NCBI GenBank assembly: GCA_022072045.1
Contig: JAJVIL010000062.1
Coordinates: 1-39,879, forward strand
Direction: 5' to 3'
Origin: Burkholderiaceae bacterium
Lineage (GTDB): Bacteria > Pseudomonadota > Gammaproteobacteria > Burkholderiales > Burkholderiaceae_C
Length of the DNA stretch: 39,879 nt
Below, piece after piece: positions 6,817 to 15,686 of this stretch. Position 1 is the stretch's first letter, and every line of letters starts with the position of its first letter. The notes below the pieces were generated by a model. That model searched no databases. It saw only the letters and a list, made by a program, of their open reading frames with translations, and was not told where the DNA came from. The translations under genes and the position numbers were made by a program.

Positions 6817-8052
6817 CTACCGCCCTGCCTTGACCGCTGCCTGCAAGCTGCGCAGCATTTGTCTGGCCAACGCAGTCCGGTCGTAGCGCTGCGCTGCGGC
6901 CAGGCAGTTGTCGCGATAGCCGCCCAGCAGGTCGCGGTGGCGCTGCATCTCGAGCAGCGCGCTGACCAGTTGGCTCGCGTTCTCCGGTTCGAACACGCGC
7001 CCCACGCGGTCACGCTCGACGATGTGCGCCGACTCGCCTTGCACGCCATGCAGCACCGGGATCCCCATGCCCATGCACTCGAAGAGCTTCGACGGGATGA
7101 CCGTCGTGAACAACCCCGTGCGCCGCAGGTGGATGATCGACACGTCGAGTACCGACCAATAGCGCGCGACCTGTTCCTTGAGCACGGTGTCGACGAAGAT
7201 CACGTTTCGCAGCGCCAGGCGCGCGGCTTCGGCTTTCAGTGCCGCCTTTCGTGCGCCGTCCCCGAGGAGCAGGATGCGGATATCGTCGGCTTCGTCACGT
7301 TGCTGCAGCTGATGCGCCGCAGCCAACAGCGTTTCGAGGCCGTGTGCCATGCCATGCGTGCCGATGTAGCCGGCGACGAAACACCCTTGCAGCCCGAGGT
7401 CGTGCAGCAGGGCCGCGTCCTTGGGGCGTGGCGAGAAGCGTGCCATGTCGACGCCGTTGGTCACCACGTCGATCTTGCCTGCGTCGACGCCGCGCCGCGC
7501 CAGCGTGTCGCGGAAGGAGTGCGTCACCGACACGATGCGCGTCGCCCGCCGGTAAAGGAACATTTCCAACCGCTCGAGCCAGCCGATGATGGGTGACTCC
7601 CGCATCGCGCCGACAGCCTTGATCGACTCGGGCCACAGGTCGCGCAACTCGAACACGAAGGGCACGCGCTTGAGCGCGCCCGTGGCCCAGCCCGCGACCG
7701 CAGTGAAGAACTGGGGCGAGGTCGCCACCACGACGTCGACCCGCCGCACAAACAGGCTGGCGACGAAAGCGGTGAGCATATAGCTCAGGTAGTCGAGGAC
7801 GCGCCGCGCGAAGCCTTCGTTGGCCGTGATGTAGCTCCAGACGCGGATCACGCGGATGCCGTCGACCTCCTCCTGCTGCCAGACCCGGTTGCGGTAGCCG
7901 TCAAACACTCGCCCTTGCGGGAAGTTGGGCGCGCACGTGATGACGGTGACCGTTTCTCCCGCGGCCACCCATTGGCGGCAATGCTCGTGGGTGCGGCTGG
8001 CGGGGGCGTTGACCTCCGGCAGGAAGTTGTCAGTAAGGAACAGGACGTGCAT
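6817..8052 (-). CDS. WbuB-type glycosyltransferase, family 4
   Basis: GT-B fold retaining glycosyltransferase of 411 residues, acting at the cytoplasmic face of the membrane in repeat-unit assembly. The N-terminus MHVLFLTDNFLPEVNAPASR and following RTHEH are typical of WbuB-like enzymes, many of which transfer FucNAc-type sugars. The middle carries FELRDLWPESIKAVG, and the C-terminal domain has YIGTHGMAHGLETLL and the acidic sugar-nucleotide-binding segment KLFECMGMGIPVL. The ATG at 8052 is chosen because similarity begins there; it overlaps the end of the heparinase gene by 23 bases. It is the last gene of the minus-strand block. Its donor sugar could be the product of the FlaA1-type dehydratase and 2-epimerase at the left end, which is inference. 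Confidence 0.88.
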   Translation of the reverse strand: MHVLFLTDNFLPEVNAPASRTHEHCRQWVAAGETVTVITCAPNFPQGRVFDGYRNRVWQQEEVDGIRVIRVWSYITANEGFARRVLDYLSYMLTAFVASLFVRRVDVVVATSPQFFTAVAGWATGALKRVPFVFELRDLWPESIKAVGAMRESPIIGWLERLEMFLYRRATRIVSVTHSFRDTLARRGVDAGKIDVVTNGVDMARFSPRPKDAALLHDLGLQGCFVAGYIGTHGMAHGLETLLAAAHQLQQRDEADDIRILLLGDGARKAALKAEAARLALRNVIFVDTVLKEQVARYWSVLDVSIIHLRRTGLFTTVIPSKLFECMGMGIPVLHGVQGESAHIVERDRVGRVFEPENASQLVSALLEMQRHRDLLGGYRDNCLAAAQRYDRTALARQMLRSLQAAVKAGR

Positions 8053-9691
8053 GCCAGGTGAAGCGGGTGATCGCGCGCCCACAATCGAGCGCCACGGTCA
8101 GGCAGCTAGTGGGCAGTACTACGCCGAAGCGCGGCGCATGCCTTGTTGCTGCTACCCAAGCGCGGCCCATGGGCACGTCAATGGTCGCTAGACATCGACC
8201 ACTGTCGTACAACTCGAAGCGTCTTGCACCGGCGGTTCGCAGTTGTAGTTGCGGTGCAATGATGAAGCGGGCAAGTGATGGCAGAGCACCATTTGACACC
8301 TCATCGTGCACTTCCAGTGTGGCAGGGGAGAAGAACCATCGCCGCCGGTGCCATGGCGTACCTGGCAGAAAGGTGTAGCCGTCGTGCGCGCACGTGATCT
8401 CGACCGAGTCGCCAGTGATCCGCACTTGTGGCGCCGACGGCCGCGCTCGTCTACCGACACGGAACCCGCTCCAAACCTCCGATGAGTTGCGACCTGCGAT
8501 CTCAACGGTGCTGTGCGCCGCGGTCGAACGCTCGTAGAGTCGTTCAGTGCCTTCGCCGTAACGTGATGTGCCACCGTTGACAATCAGTCGTGCGCCATCG
8601 AGCGACAACTCGAAAGACAGGGTGTCTGCGTGCGCATGCCCTGGTAAGTAGTCAGGGCCGATTGGGGCTAGGTCGAGTAGCGCGATCGCGGGCCCACATT
8701 CGATACGCACATAGCCGCTTTCGCGCAGGTGCTGCATTCGATCCTGCCCCGAGTTCGGTGCGACGATGTCAAGCGCTGCTGCATAGCGCTCCAACTCGGA
8801 TTGATCAGGCGCCACACCTTGCGCGCAGTCGTTGAAAAGACCGAGCGTGCCATCCGGGTGTGTCATCGCGCGCAGCCATTGCAGCATGGCCGGAAGAGGC
8901 GCAACAACTCTGGAAAGTGCCCGGCGTGCAATCGAGTCGGGCGACGCTAGTGCGCCGATGACATTGCTTAGATCGAGTAAGTCCTCTAGCGCAAGGGCAT
9001 GGTACATGGGGCTGCGCTCGAAGTGTCCGCCGTCGGCGAGGATCTGCTCGTCCAGTTCGCGGCCTAGTATCGACAAGCCGTACGTTAGCCACTCATTGGC
9101 TTCTTCACCGTCGAAATACAGGCCGACGAAGATGAGCGCCTTGGCATTGGCGATCAGGTGATTTCCCAGCAGATGGTGCTCGACATGCCGACTTAGCCAT
9201 CGCGCCTGCACTGCCAAGCTGTCGAGCCAGCTTGCCTCAAGAGGTTTGCCGCCGAGCGCCCACTTGATCCAGTTGACGATGCGAAGGGACACCGGGTACG
9301 GCTCCCAGCCGGTGCCTTTGCCGGGCGGGTTCTGCTCGATCCATTGATGTACAAGTGAGCGCTGAAGTGCGAGGCGCTCTGACGCACCATGGGCGTTTAG
9401 ATCATCGAAGTAGTGCTGGTTGTAACGCCACAGTCGCGCCAGTGAGGGATTGTCCCAGCCGACGACGTCGAGATGCTCCTCAGCATGGAGAAATCGCATT
9501 CGGCCGTCGCCGAACAAGCTCTGCTCGCGTCGCGCGGGTGCGATCCAACAGCCGGCCCGAGGCCGAACAGAAGGCGCGGTGCGCAGATCAGGCCGTGGTG
9601 CAGGCAGCTTCAGTTTCAGCCGACCGACAATTTGCCGGGCTTTCAGATGCCGCAATGTCCTCCAGTAGATGCCGATCTTGCAGACCCTCAT
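8030..9691 (-). CDS. Heparinase II/III (alginate lyase) family protein
   Basis: 553-residue protein with the two-part heparinase II/III layout. There is an alpha-helical toroid domain with RYNQHYFDDLN, GWEPYPVSLRIVNWIKWAL and HHLLGNHLIANAKAL. A C-terminal beta-rich domain follows with GHAHADTLSFELSLDGARLIVNGG and AHSTVEI. Family members cleave uronic-acid polysaccharides by beta-elimination. Homologues placed beside wzy and WbuB-type genes are common in O-antigen and EPS loci, where their exact job is unsettled. The N-terminus MRVCKIGIYWRTLRHLK has no signal peptide, although secreted lyases usually have one, so a cytoplasmic or membrane-associated role must be considered. The start at 9691 overlaps the methyltransferase stop as ATGA. 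A longer open frame to 9730 is less likely. Confidence 0.85.
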   Translation of the reverse strand: MRVCKIGIYWRTLRHLKARQIVGRLKLKLPAPRPDLRTAPSVRPRAGCWIAPARREQSLFGDGRMRFLHAEEHLDVVGWDNPSLARLWRYNQHYFDDLNAHGASERLALQRSLVHQWIEQNPPGKGTGWEPYPVSLRIVNWIKWALGGKPLEASWLDSLAVQARWLSRHVEHHLLGNHLIANAKALIFVGLYFDGEEANEWLTYGLSILGRELDEQILADGGHFERSPMYHALALEDLLDLSNVIGALASPDSIARRALSRVVAPLPAMLQWLRAMTHPDGTLGLFNDCAQGVAPDQSELERYAAALDIVAPNSGQDRMQHLRESGYVRIECGPAIALLDLAPIGPDYLPGHAHADTLSFELSLDGARLIVNGGTSRYGEGTERLYERSTAAHSTVEIAGRNSSEVWSGFRVGRRARPSAPQVRITGDSVEITCAHDGYTFLPGTPWHRRRWFFSPATLEVHDEVSNGALPSLARFIIAPQLQLRTAGARRFELYDSGRCLATIDVPMGRAWVAATRHAPRFGVVLPTSCLTVALDCGRAITRFTWHARPVPY

Positions 9692-10614
9692 GCCGGGGCG
9701 CAAGCAGCGGTGCACTCCACGAGTCTGCATTCGTCGGCCCGTCCACCCATCTCGGAAGGATCCGCAACACCTCTACGGTACTCAGTGAACCGGAGGTCAG
9801 CGGGCCGGTGTGCCACGTGTAGATACGACACGGCAAGGCGCTCGCTCTTCGTTAGGAGTCTATCCACGGGGTCTAGTACTTGTCGCGGGACAATAGCCCA
9901 AAAAACGGGAGGGATAGCGTAGCCACCCAGGCGCTCCACCTCAGAAAACCCGACGCTGCGCAGCATGGACTGCAGCGCCCTTGTCGAAGCGAAGCGACGC
10001 CGAAAAATAGCATTGAAAAAGTGCTCGCGGTTGCCGTCATGAATCGCAATGATTGCACCGTGGTCGAGGCGAGGGCTAAGACGATTCAGCAATTCCGCGG
10101 TCGGTTGCATCATGTTGAAGGCAAACAGCGAGTAGACACCATCTAGCGGCGCGAGCCCCTGCAAGTCCAGCTCAAACACGTCGCCGCTAAGCAGCGTGAG
10201 GCATAGTCTGCGGCCGCTCGTCTGCTCATACAGAGCTTTCCGCTTCGACAAGACAGACAGCGCGCGTTCGTCCATGTCGACGCCGACCACTTTGGCGCCG
10301 AGCAGGGCGAACAACAGGCTTTGGGTCCCTGTTCCGCAACCCAGATCGAGGATGCGAGGTTGCTGCGTGGTGCCGAAGAGCCTGCTAGTCGCCAGCCACA
10401 AAGGTCGCGAGTAGTGGTGACGAAAGAACGGTCTTCGCCAGCCTCTAAGCAGCCCGGCGCTTCTGTAGTAGCTCTCGAAAGCCTTGCGCTCCGCGCTGCT
10501 CAGTGACAGCAGACCGATCTCGCGTTCAATATTAAGGAACCACCGCCAGACATCGTCCTGAGTGAGGCCTTCAATGCTGCGTGGGACAAACAGACGCGGT
10601 TCGCTGGTGGTCAT
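9688..10614 (-). CDS. Class I SAM-dependent methyltransferase
   Basis: 308 residues. Motif I ILDLGCGTGTQS (about 88-99) and the following acidic strand end VVGVDMDERAL define a Rossmann-fold methyltransferase that binds S-adenosylmethionine. SLFAFNMMQPTAELL corresponds to the motif IV region and AIIAIHDGN to the post-motif strand. The substrate is unknown; in this setting a sugar hydroxyl or carboxyl of the repeat unit is most likely. Coupled by ATGA overlaps to both the upstream beta-propeller gene and the downstream heparinase gene, so it is part of the same transcript. The C-terminal 60 residues show no recognisable motif. Confidence 0.85.
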   Translation of the reverse strand: MTTSEPRLFVPRSIEGLTQDDVWRWFLNIEREIGLLSLSSAERKAFESYYRSAGLLRGWRRPFFRHHYSRPLWLATSRLFGTTQQPRILDLGCGTGTQSLLFALLGAKVVGVDMDERALSVLSKRKALYEQTSGRRLCLTLLSGDVFELDLQGLAPLDGVYSLFAFNMMQPTAELLNRLSPRLDHGAIIAIHDGNREHFFNAIFRRRFASTRALQSMLRSVGFSEVERLGGYAIPPVFWAIVPRQVLDPVDRLLTKSERLAVSYLHVAHRPADLRFTEYRRGVADPSEMGGRADECRLVECTAACAPA

Positions 10615-11633
10615 GGGAGGGTTCTGGAGTAGATTCGATTGTCCAAGTCCACCGCCAGAGTGCTGTACCAGAGGCGGCCGGTGCGATTGTCACCCCCGGG
10701 GAGCACCAACTGCCCGTACTGGAAGTAGCCCATGTGCCACATATCCTTTCGGTGCCGGCTGAGAACTCGCCACTCAGTGCCGTCCACCGAACCATAGATT
10801 GTGGCTTCGTGCGAACGGTTGATGCGGCTCGGTTCGACTGCTGACGAAAACAATAACCACGGTCCGGCGCGGCCGACATGAAAAACCGAACCCTCCACCG
10901 CCATCAGCCTCTCCGTTTTTCCGTTCTTGCGATCGATTCGATAGAGATGATTGACCTCGAGCGGTGAGTCTGAGCCGAAGTAGACATGGCGCTCGGTGAA
11001 GATGAGTCCAATTGCTCGCGTTTGCTGCGACCCTCCAAGCACACGTTCAATCGTTCTAAAACCATCATGCGAGCACCAGATAGCGCTCTCAGCATCGTCG
11101 TCGCCAGTGGTCAGCCATAACGCGTCGGTGAATGAATCATGGTAGACACCGTGAATGTGACGAATCCCGCTGAATTCTCTGATCGACTGCCAGCCGATGC
11201 CGTCTTTGCTGAACATGAGGTGGATCGGGCCGCGCTCACGGTTGTCCCGATACTCTCCGTAGTAGAGGGCCAGCGGCGTGGCGCACAGCGCTAGGGGGCG
11301 TTTGCCAACAAGCGACACCGGAGGCGCCAGCAATCCGCCGCTTGTGCGGTCGAGGCACCAGATCTGACCAAAGCCGATCACGATCAACCGATCGGCAAAG
11401 GGCACGACGTGTGTGACTTGGCTTCTCGAGAATCGTGCGAGCAGCCGTACCGCTGCGCGAGCGTGTGCTGGGATCGGAAGTGGCAAACGAGCAATAACGC
11501 GCAGTGGTTCATTCGGGCCGCCACTCAGCACGGCAGCCCCAACTGACGCGAACAACTGATCGCCTTCGACATAATGCAGGCAGCCCATTTCCACGGGTTG
11601 CGGGTTCGATGGCGAGGCGAAGTCCGTCCGCAT
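10611..11633 (-). CDS. Asp-box (BNR-like) beta-propeller protein of unknown function
   Basis: 340 residues. Three Asp-box-like motifs of the form S-x-D-G-x-x-W/I are visible: SKDGIGW (142-148), SHDGFRTI (188-195) and SVDGTEW (282-288), each next to beta-strand sequence. A multi-bladed propeller related to sialidases and other glycoside hydrolases is therefore likely. The stretch IRHIHGVYHD and LWLTTGDDD resembles proteins found in exopolysaccharide loci. No signal peptide or membrane segment is seen. The ATG at 11633 is chosen because it lies 20 bases after the polymerase stop; an open frame extends further upstream but only inside that gene. A catalytic sialidase Arg triad could not be assigned, so binding to, or trimming of, a nonulosonic-acid glycan is speculation. 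Confidence 0.7.
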   Translation of the reverse strand: MRTDFASPSNPQPVEMGCLHYVEGDQLFASVGAAVLSGGPNEPLRVIARLPLPIPAHARAAVRLLARFSRSQVTHVVPFADRLIVIGFGQIWCLDRTSGGLLAPPVSLVGKRPLALCATPLALYYGEYRDNRERGPIHLMFSKDGIGWQSIREFSGIRHIHGVYHDSFTDALWLTTGDDDAESAIWCSHDGFRTIERVLGGSQQTRAIGLIFTERHVYFGSDSPLEVNHLYRIDRKNGKTERLMAVEGSVFHVGRAGPWLLFSSAVEPSRINRSHEATIYGSVDGTEWRVLSRHRKDMWHMGYFQYGQLVLPGGDNRTGRLWYSTLAVDLDNRIYSRTLP

Positions 11634-11653
11634 GCACCCACCGGCTGCGTCTT

Positions 11654-12850
11654 TCACAGCGTGGCACAGCCGCGGTGTCGGATCGACGAGCCAAGATCCA
11701 GGGCTTTTCTTGGAAGTGATCTTGTACCGGCGAGCGAGAACCAGATCCCAAAGAAGAACACATCCAGCAGTGTGGCGAACAGTACAGGCTCGGTGAATGA
11801 GCGCATCAACAACACTAGTAGGGCGCTGGCCGAGTACGCAACAACAGGCCATGAATGCCGCCGCCATGGTATGAGCAGCGGGAAAATAAGCATCACTACC
11901 AGATAGGGCAGTCCGAAAAGGTGGTGCGCCCGGATATACGAATTATGCGGATTTCCGTTGAAGTCGCTCTCTATGCTCGTGCCTCGATAGCTCGCCCCGC
12001 TGAAGGCGGTGGCGCCGTCGATCTGCTCTAGGTAGTCGTCAATCATACGTTGGCGAGGCTCATCCTCGAGCCCTGCACCAATCTTGGTATGGAGTTCGAT
12101 GAATTCGACTGCCTCCCCTCCGATTGTGCGTACGGCTGACGCTGCAATGACAACTGCGAGGAACATACCCAAAACGACGGCGCCAGCGCTGCGCCATGAG
12201 ACCAAGGCGAAAAGATTGATCGCGAGGATCATCAATGCAGCAATAATCGACCCGCGCCCGTAGCCGGCTATACAAATCGCTAGCGTGATCGTAGATGTCG
12301 CGATCGATGTGCGGCGCGCCAATAGGAACCTCAGCGTCGAATGATTGACCTGCAAGAGGACAAGCGCCGCGGTTATTCCATTGCTACTAGTATCCTCCAG
12401 TAGATTCTCCAGGGGGAGCGCGGTGAGATCGCTGGTGAGCAGGTACGTCACCAGAAATATCTGTGCGAGTAGCAGACAGCGACGGCCAGCCGTCGCATAC
12501 CCGCGCAGATTCAGTGTCAATGTGTACGCTGCGCCCAGCGATAGCAACGCAACGAGCAAGTGTGCAAGAGCAGCGGGTTCTCTGAATACCGCGATCGGCA
12601 TCATCAACGCGAGTACAGACAACAGTAACGCGACCGCACGCTTCTGGACCGCGCTCATGGCATAGAAGCGTCTGACATTCGAGAGGACGAAAGCCAGCGC
12701 GAGAGTGCCGTAACTCACGAGCAAGAGCGGGTGCAGGGTTTCAAAGGCCAGCACGGCTAGCACAAGCAGCGCAGTCATGGGCCAAGGGGTCAGCAGCGAC
12801 GGCCTGTGGCCTCCTTGGCCCCATGCCAATGGAATAGCCGCAGAGGTCAT
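11654..12850 (-). CDS. wzy: O-antigen/EPS polymerase (Wzy/ligase-like membrane protein)
   Basis: 398-residue polytopic inner-membrane protein with about ten hydrophobic segments, starting with the one at about 23-55. The large periplasmic loop (about 240-300) ends in NPHNSYIRAHHLFG, the PHNxY-type motif seen near the end of the Wzy_C/O-antigen ligase domain. It probably polymerises lipid-linked repeat units in the periplasm. Position in the same operon as the Wzx flippase and near Wzz supports polymerase over ligase, but sequence alone does not separate the two. The ATG overlaps the upstream gene as ATGA. G+C is clearly lower than in the flanks: the line 12241-12300 has 33 G or C of 60. Confidence 0.82.
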   Translation of the reverse strand: MTSAAIPLAWGQGGHRPSLLTPWPMTALLVLAVLAFETLHPLLLVSYGTLALAFVLSNVRRFYAMSAVQKRAVALLLSVLALMMPIAVFREPAALAHLLVALLSLGAAYTLTLNLRGYATAGRRCLLLAQIFLVTYLLTSDLTALPLENLLEDTSSNGITAALVLLQVNHSTLRFLLARRTSIATSTITLAICIAGYGRGSIIAALMILAINLFALVSWRSAGAVVLGMFLAVVIAASAVRTIGGEAVEFIELHTKIGAGLEDEPRQRMIDDYLEQIDGATAFSGASYRGTSIESDFNGNPHNSYIRAHHLFGLPYLVVMLIFPLLIPWRRHSWPVVAYSASALLVLLMRSFTEPVLFATLLDVFFFGIWFSLAGTRSLPRKALDLGSSIRHRGCATL

Positions 12851-14094
12851 TTCGACAGAAACTCGAGTAGGGCACGATACTCAGCATCGCAAGCATCGAG
12901 CTCTGCCGGCGCACGCTTGCTTCGGAGATTGCCCGCGATCCACGACAGCACAGCGTCCTCAGAATCGGCGACGAGGTCGACTAGCCCGCAACGTTGATAG
13001 TGACCGAAATACTCCCGCATTGACTCAATCTGGCGAAGTCTCGGATTGAGCAAAGCCGACCTAATGCCCATTTGTGCGGCATCGATGCAAACGGAGCTGG
13101 TCCAACTAATGTGCAGGTCGACTGACTGCAGCACGATCGGCAGCGGTGCCGTCGTAGCGAAGTGCCAGGCGGCGATATTGACCAACTCCCGCTCGTAGAA
13201 TTTGCGGAAGCGACGGCCTTCCTCCTTGGCGAAGCCGAGGACTTGATTCGGATGAAGCCGAATCTCCCAGCGCATCGAGCCTGCCATCTTATGCATGGCA
13301 CGCAGCAAGCCCTCCGCGATGAAACCGTTCGAGATGTTGTCTTCGCCCCACGAAAGAGAGACGAGCACGGTAGGCATCATCGCGCGTTGCGAGCCCGCGG
13401 CTGGCGCATACCGGCGCTGCAATTCGTGGACGAGCCGGTCCTCGGGTGAGGGTCTCACGAAGCGGGCGAGCCAACGGTTGCCGATCACCGGCGTTTGCAA
13501 TCCTCTCTTGTGAGCCCATCTGGCGATCACTCGTGCGCTGCCTTCATCCCAGCACAGAAAGGCGTGCGGCAACTGTTCAAGCGGCTCGTTCGCGCGAAAT
13601 GCCGCACCGTACCACGGATGCATATCGGCAATCACGCCATGCTGCAAGTCAGCAACCCAGAGGCCTCGGCGGCGTGCCGCGGTGCATAGCTCCCTCGATG
13701 GCTGGATGGCAATGATCTTTCGCGCTTGCGTGCCATCCAAGATACGGCCCCATTCGGCTTCTTCCATACGTGAATACGGGTATCGCCGTGCGAACAGAGC
13801 GGCTAGGCGCTTCTGCACCAACGCTCTCGCGAAGCCACCTTCCGGCGACACCACAGTGCCGTAGCTTAGTTTCCCTTTGAGCGAGGAGATGATCCGCGCC
13901 ACGCTGATGCAACGCAAGCCTCTCGCCCTCAAGTCGTCTTGTAGCGTATCAACTAGCGGTGAGTAGTACTTGCCATCGTGTAGAAGGCTGCGGCTGTTGT
14001 CGTTTGCGACGGTCAGCACGTCTGCTCGAACTTTGATCGGCGGGTCGATCCGAAAGCAATCGCGCGCGATCTTCGTGATTAGGGGATTAATCAT
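12847..14094 (-). CDS. Putative GT-B-type glycosyltransferase / surface-carbohydrate protein
   Basis: 415 residues, soluble, with no clear signal peptide. I do not recognise a named family. The second half has features common to GT-B transferases and capsule/CDP-glycerol-transferase-like proteins: the strand-loop VLVSLSWGEDN, IRLHPNQVLG, and DLHISWTSSVCIDAAQMGIRSALLNPR, which corresponds to the nucleotide-binding end of such folds. The first half contains LWVADLQHGV and PHAFLCWDEGSA, again like enzymes that recognise a lipid- or sugar-linked acceptor. Location between wzx and wzy supports a role as a repeat-unit transferase, possibly the one that uses CMP-pseudaminic acid. A 212-base gap separates it from the flippase gene, so it may begin a separate transcript. 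Confidence 0.65.
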   Translation of the reverse strand: MINPLITKIARDCFRIDPPIKVRADVLTVANDNSRSLLHDGKYYSPLVDTLQDDLRARGLRCISVARIISSLKGKLSYGTVVSPEGGFARALVQKRLAALFARRYPYSRMEEAEWGRILDGTQARKIIAIQPSRELCTAARRRGLWVADLQHGVIADMHPWYGAAFRANEPLEQLPHAFLCWDEGSARVIARWAHKRGLQTPVIGNRWLARFVRPSPEDRLVHELQRRYAPAAGSQRAMMPTVLVSLSWGEDNISNGFIAEGLLRAMHKMAGSMRWEIRLHPNQVLGFAKEEGRRFRKFYERELVNIAAWHFATTAPLPIVLQSVDLHISWTSSVCIDAAQMGIRSALLNPRLRQIESMREYFGHYQRCGLVDLVADSEDAVLSWIAGNLRSKRAPAELDACDAEYRALLEFLSK

Positions 14095-14306
14095 CTGCTT
14101 GCTTCTACTGTCCGGGGTCTTCGAAGTTCGCAGACAAAATTTCTCGATGCTCGCGCGGATGACATCGGCAGACTTAGCCCAACGAAATTTCGACCATCAA
14201 GATAGTCGACTTCTTGATCGTCGGCAAACTCGACTGCCAAGCCATCAACACTCATGCCCGGTAACCCACTCGAAGCTCAACCAGAGCCTGCATTCAGTTC
14301 GGTGGA

Positions 14307-15686
14307 CTAGGGATGGATCGAAGCCAGGCAACCTACACTCAATAGTGCAATGGCGAGCGCCGGTCCCTCCCAAAGAATGCGCACACCCCATTCGATCCGC
14401 GCACGGACCAGTGTGCCCAGCATTCGCGCCGCCATGAGCGCAAGAAATCCGACATAGACGCCGGTGCTGCCAAGCAACCACATCGCCCCGAGCCACGTGA
14501 GCATGCCGATTGCCGATGCAGTAAGGGAGACGCCGAGCAGTTCCTTCCCTTTGCCTTCTGCGAAGTAGTAGTTTTGCACGTGATACCAGGGAATCATGAC
14601 CGCGTAGCCGACAAACAGAAGTAGGAGCTCAATCTGCAGGTCGCGATAGGCTGCCAGCCGCGGGCCACCCAGCCCGATCAGCCATGGGGCCAAAGCCAGT
14701 GAAACCGCGCCGATCAGTCCCAGTATGGTGCCCTGCAGCGCGAAGAAGCGACGATTTCTCGCCTCAAGTTCATAGAAGGGGAGAACACGGATGATGCGCA
14801 AGAAGCGGGGGCTCCAGACTTGGTTTAGCGATGTTGCCACGAGATGCATGATCGACGCTAACGTGTAGGCAAAGGTGAACCGAGCTACGTCGACCGTAGA
14901 GAGAACCGCGTCGATCAAGTAGGTGTTGCCGTACCCGCTAAGCCAGCCCAGAATCGCGACGCCTACAAACGGGGCGATTCGCGCCAGAATGGGACCTGTA
15001 TGCTCGCGGCGCGCGCTGACGCCGTAGATGCCGACTCGGACCAACCTTAGGACGATCAGCGCGACAATCAGACCAAAGGCAAGCCCGGAGAAGAACGCAG
15101 AAACCGAGTGCGAGACGGCGAAGCCGACGAGGCCTCCGAGCCATCCGGCCAGGGCGGGCAGGAGACCCATCGCCAGAGACGCCGGGTGATCCTCTTCGAG
15201 CCGAGTCAGGTGAGACTGGAAGGTGGCGAAAGCGCTCAGCAGCCCCACCGCTGCAACCAGTCCAAGCTCGACGCCGGATGCCTGCGTGCGGGCCAACAGT
15301 TTGCTTGCCGCGAACGCGATCAGCGCTACGGAAGCGGTGGCCAATAGAGCGAAGACTGCGTTTGCTCCGGCGAACAATCGTTGCCTCGATATCGGATTTT
15401 CGGTTTCCCGAAGCAGGCCCATGACCGCTTCAATGATCCCCGCCCCTGCCACTGCGGCCAGGCCACTTTGCAGCGCATACAGTAGCCCGAAGCGGGCGTA
15501 CTCGCCGACCGGGAGCGAGTGTGCGAGCCAGAGGAAGAGCGCGAAGCCAATCCCCTTCTGAAGAACCGCAGAAGCGCCGTAGGCCACGGCAAAGCCTGCG
15601 AGTCGATTCACGCCGGCTCCGCTCCTGGGAACATCTGTCTCGAGCGTGGCGATACGTTCCACCGCTTTCGACGAAGAAGCAATCAA
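14307..15686 (-). CDS. wzx: Wzx-type polysaccharide flippase
   Basis: 459-residue polytopic membrane protein with about twelve hydrophobic segments, of the MATE/MOP polysaccharide-transporter type. It would move undecaprenyl-linked repeat units across the inner membrane. Characteristic features are the N-terminal FAVAYGASAVLQKGIGFALFLW segment, helix pairs separated by short polar loops, and the absence of soluble domains. The start is uncertain. A TTG at 15686 overlaps the pseI stop as TTGA, and a GTG at 15662 is the next candidate; no ATG lies near. It is the least conserved kind of gene in such loci, and its lower G+C fits exchange between strains. Confidence 0.85.
   Translation of the reverse strand: MIASSSKAVERIATLETDVPRSGAGVNRLAGFAVAYGASAVLQKGIGFALFLWLAHSLPVGEYARFGLLYALQSGLAAVAGAGIIEAVMGLLRETENPISRQRLFAGANAVFALLATASVALIAFAASKLLARTQASGVELGLVAAVGLLSAFATFQSHLTRLEEDHPASLAMGLLPALAGWLGGLVGFAVSHSVSAFFSGLAFGLIVALIVLRLVRVGIYGVSARREHTGPILARIAPFVGVAILGWLSGYGNTYLIDAVLSTVDVARFTFAYTLASIMHLVATSLNQVWSPRFLRIIRVLPFYELEARNRRFFALQGTILGLIGAVSLALAPWLIGLGGPRLAAYRDLQIELLLLFVGYAVMIPWYHVQNYYFAEGKGKELLGVSLTASAIGMLTWLGAMWLLGSTGVYVGFLALMAARMLGTLVRARIEWGVRILWEGPALAIALLSVGCLASIHP

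Noticed and set aside
14095-14306. A small gene in the gap between the GT-B-like gene and wzx
   Set aside because: Frames here are short, unlike any family, and overlap the neighbours. I see only possible promoter space for the GT-B-like gene, with no confident -10/-35 pair.
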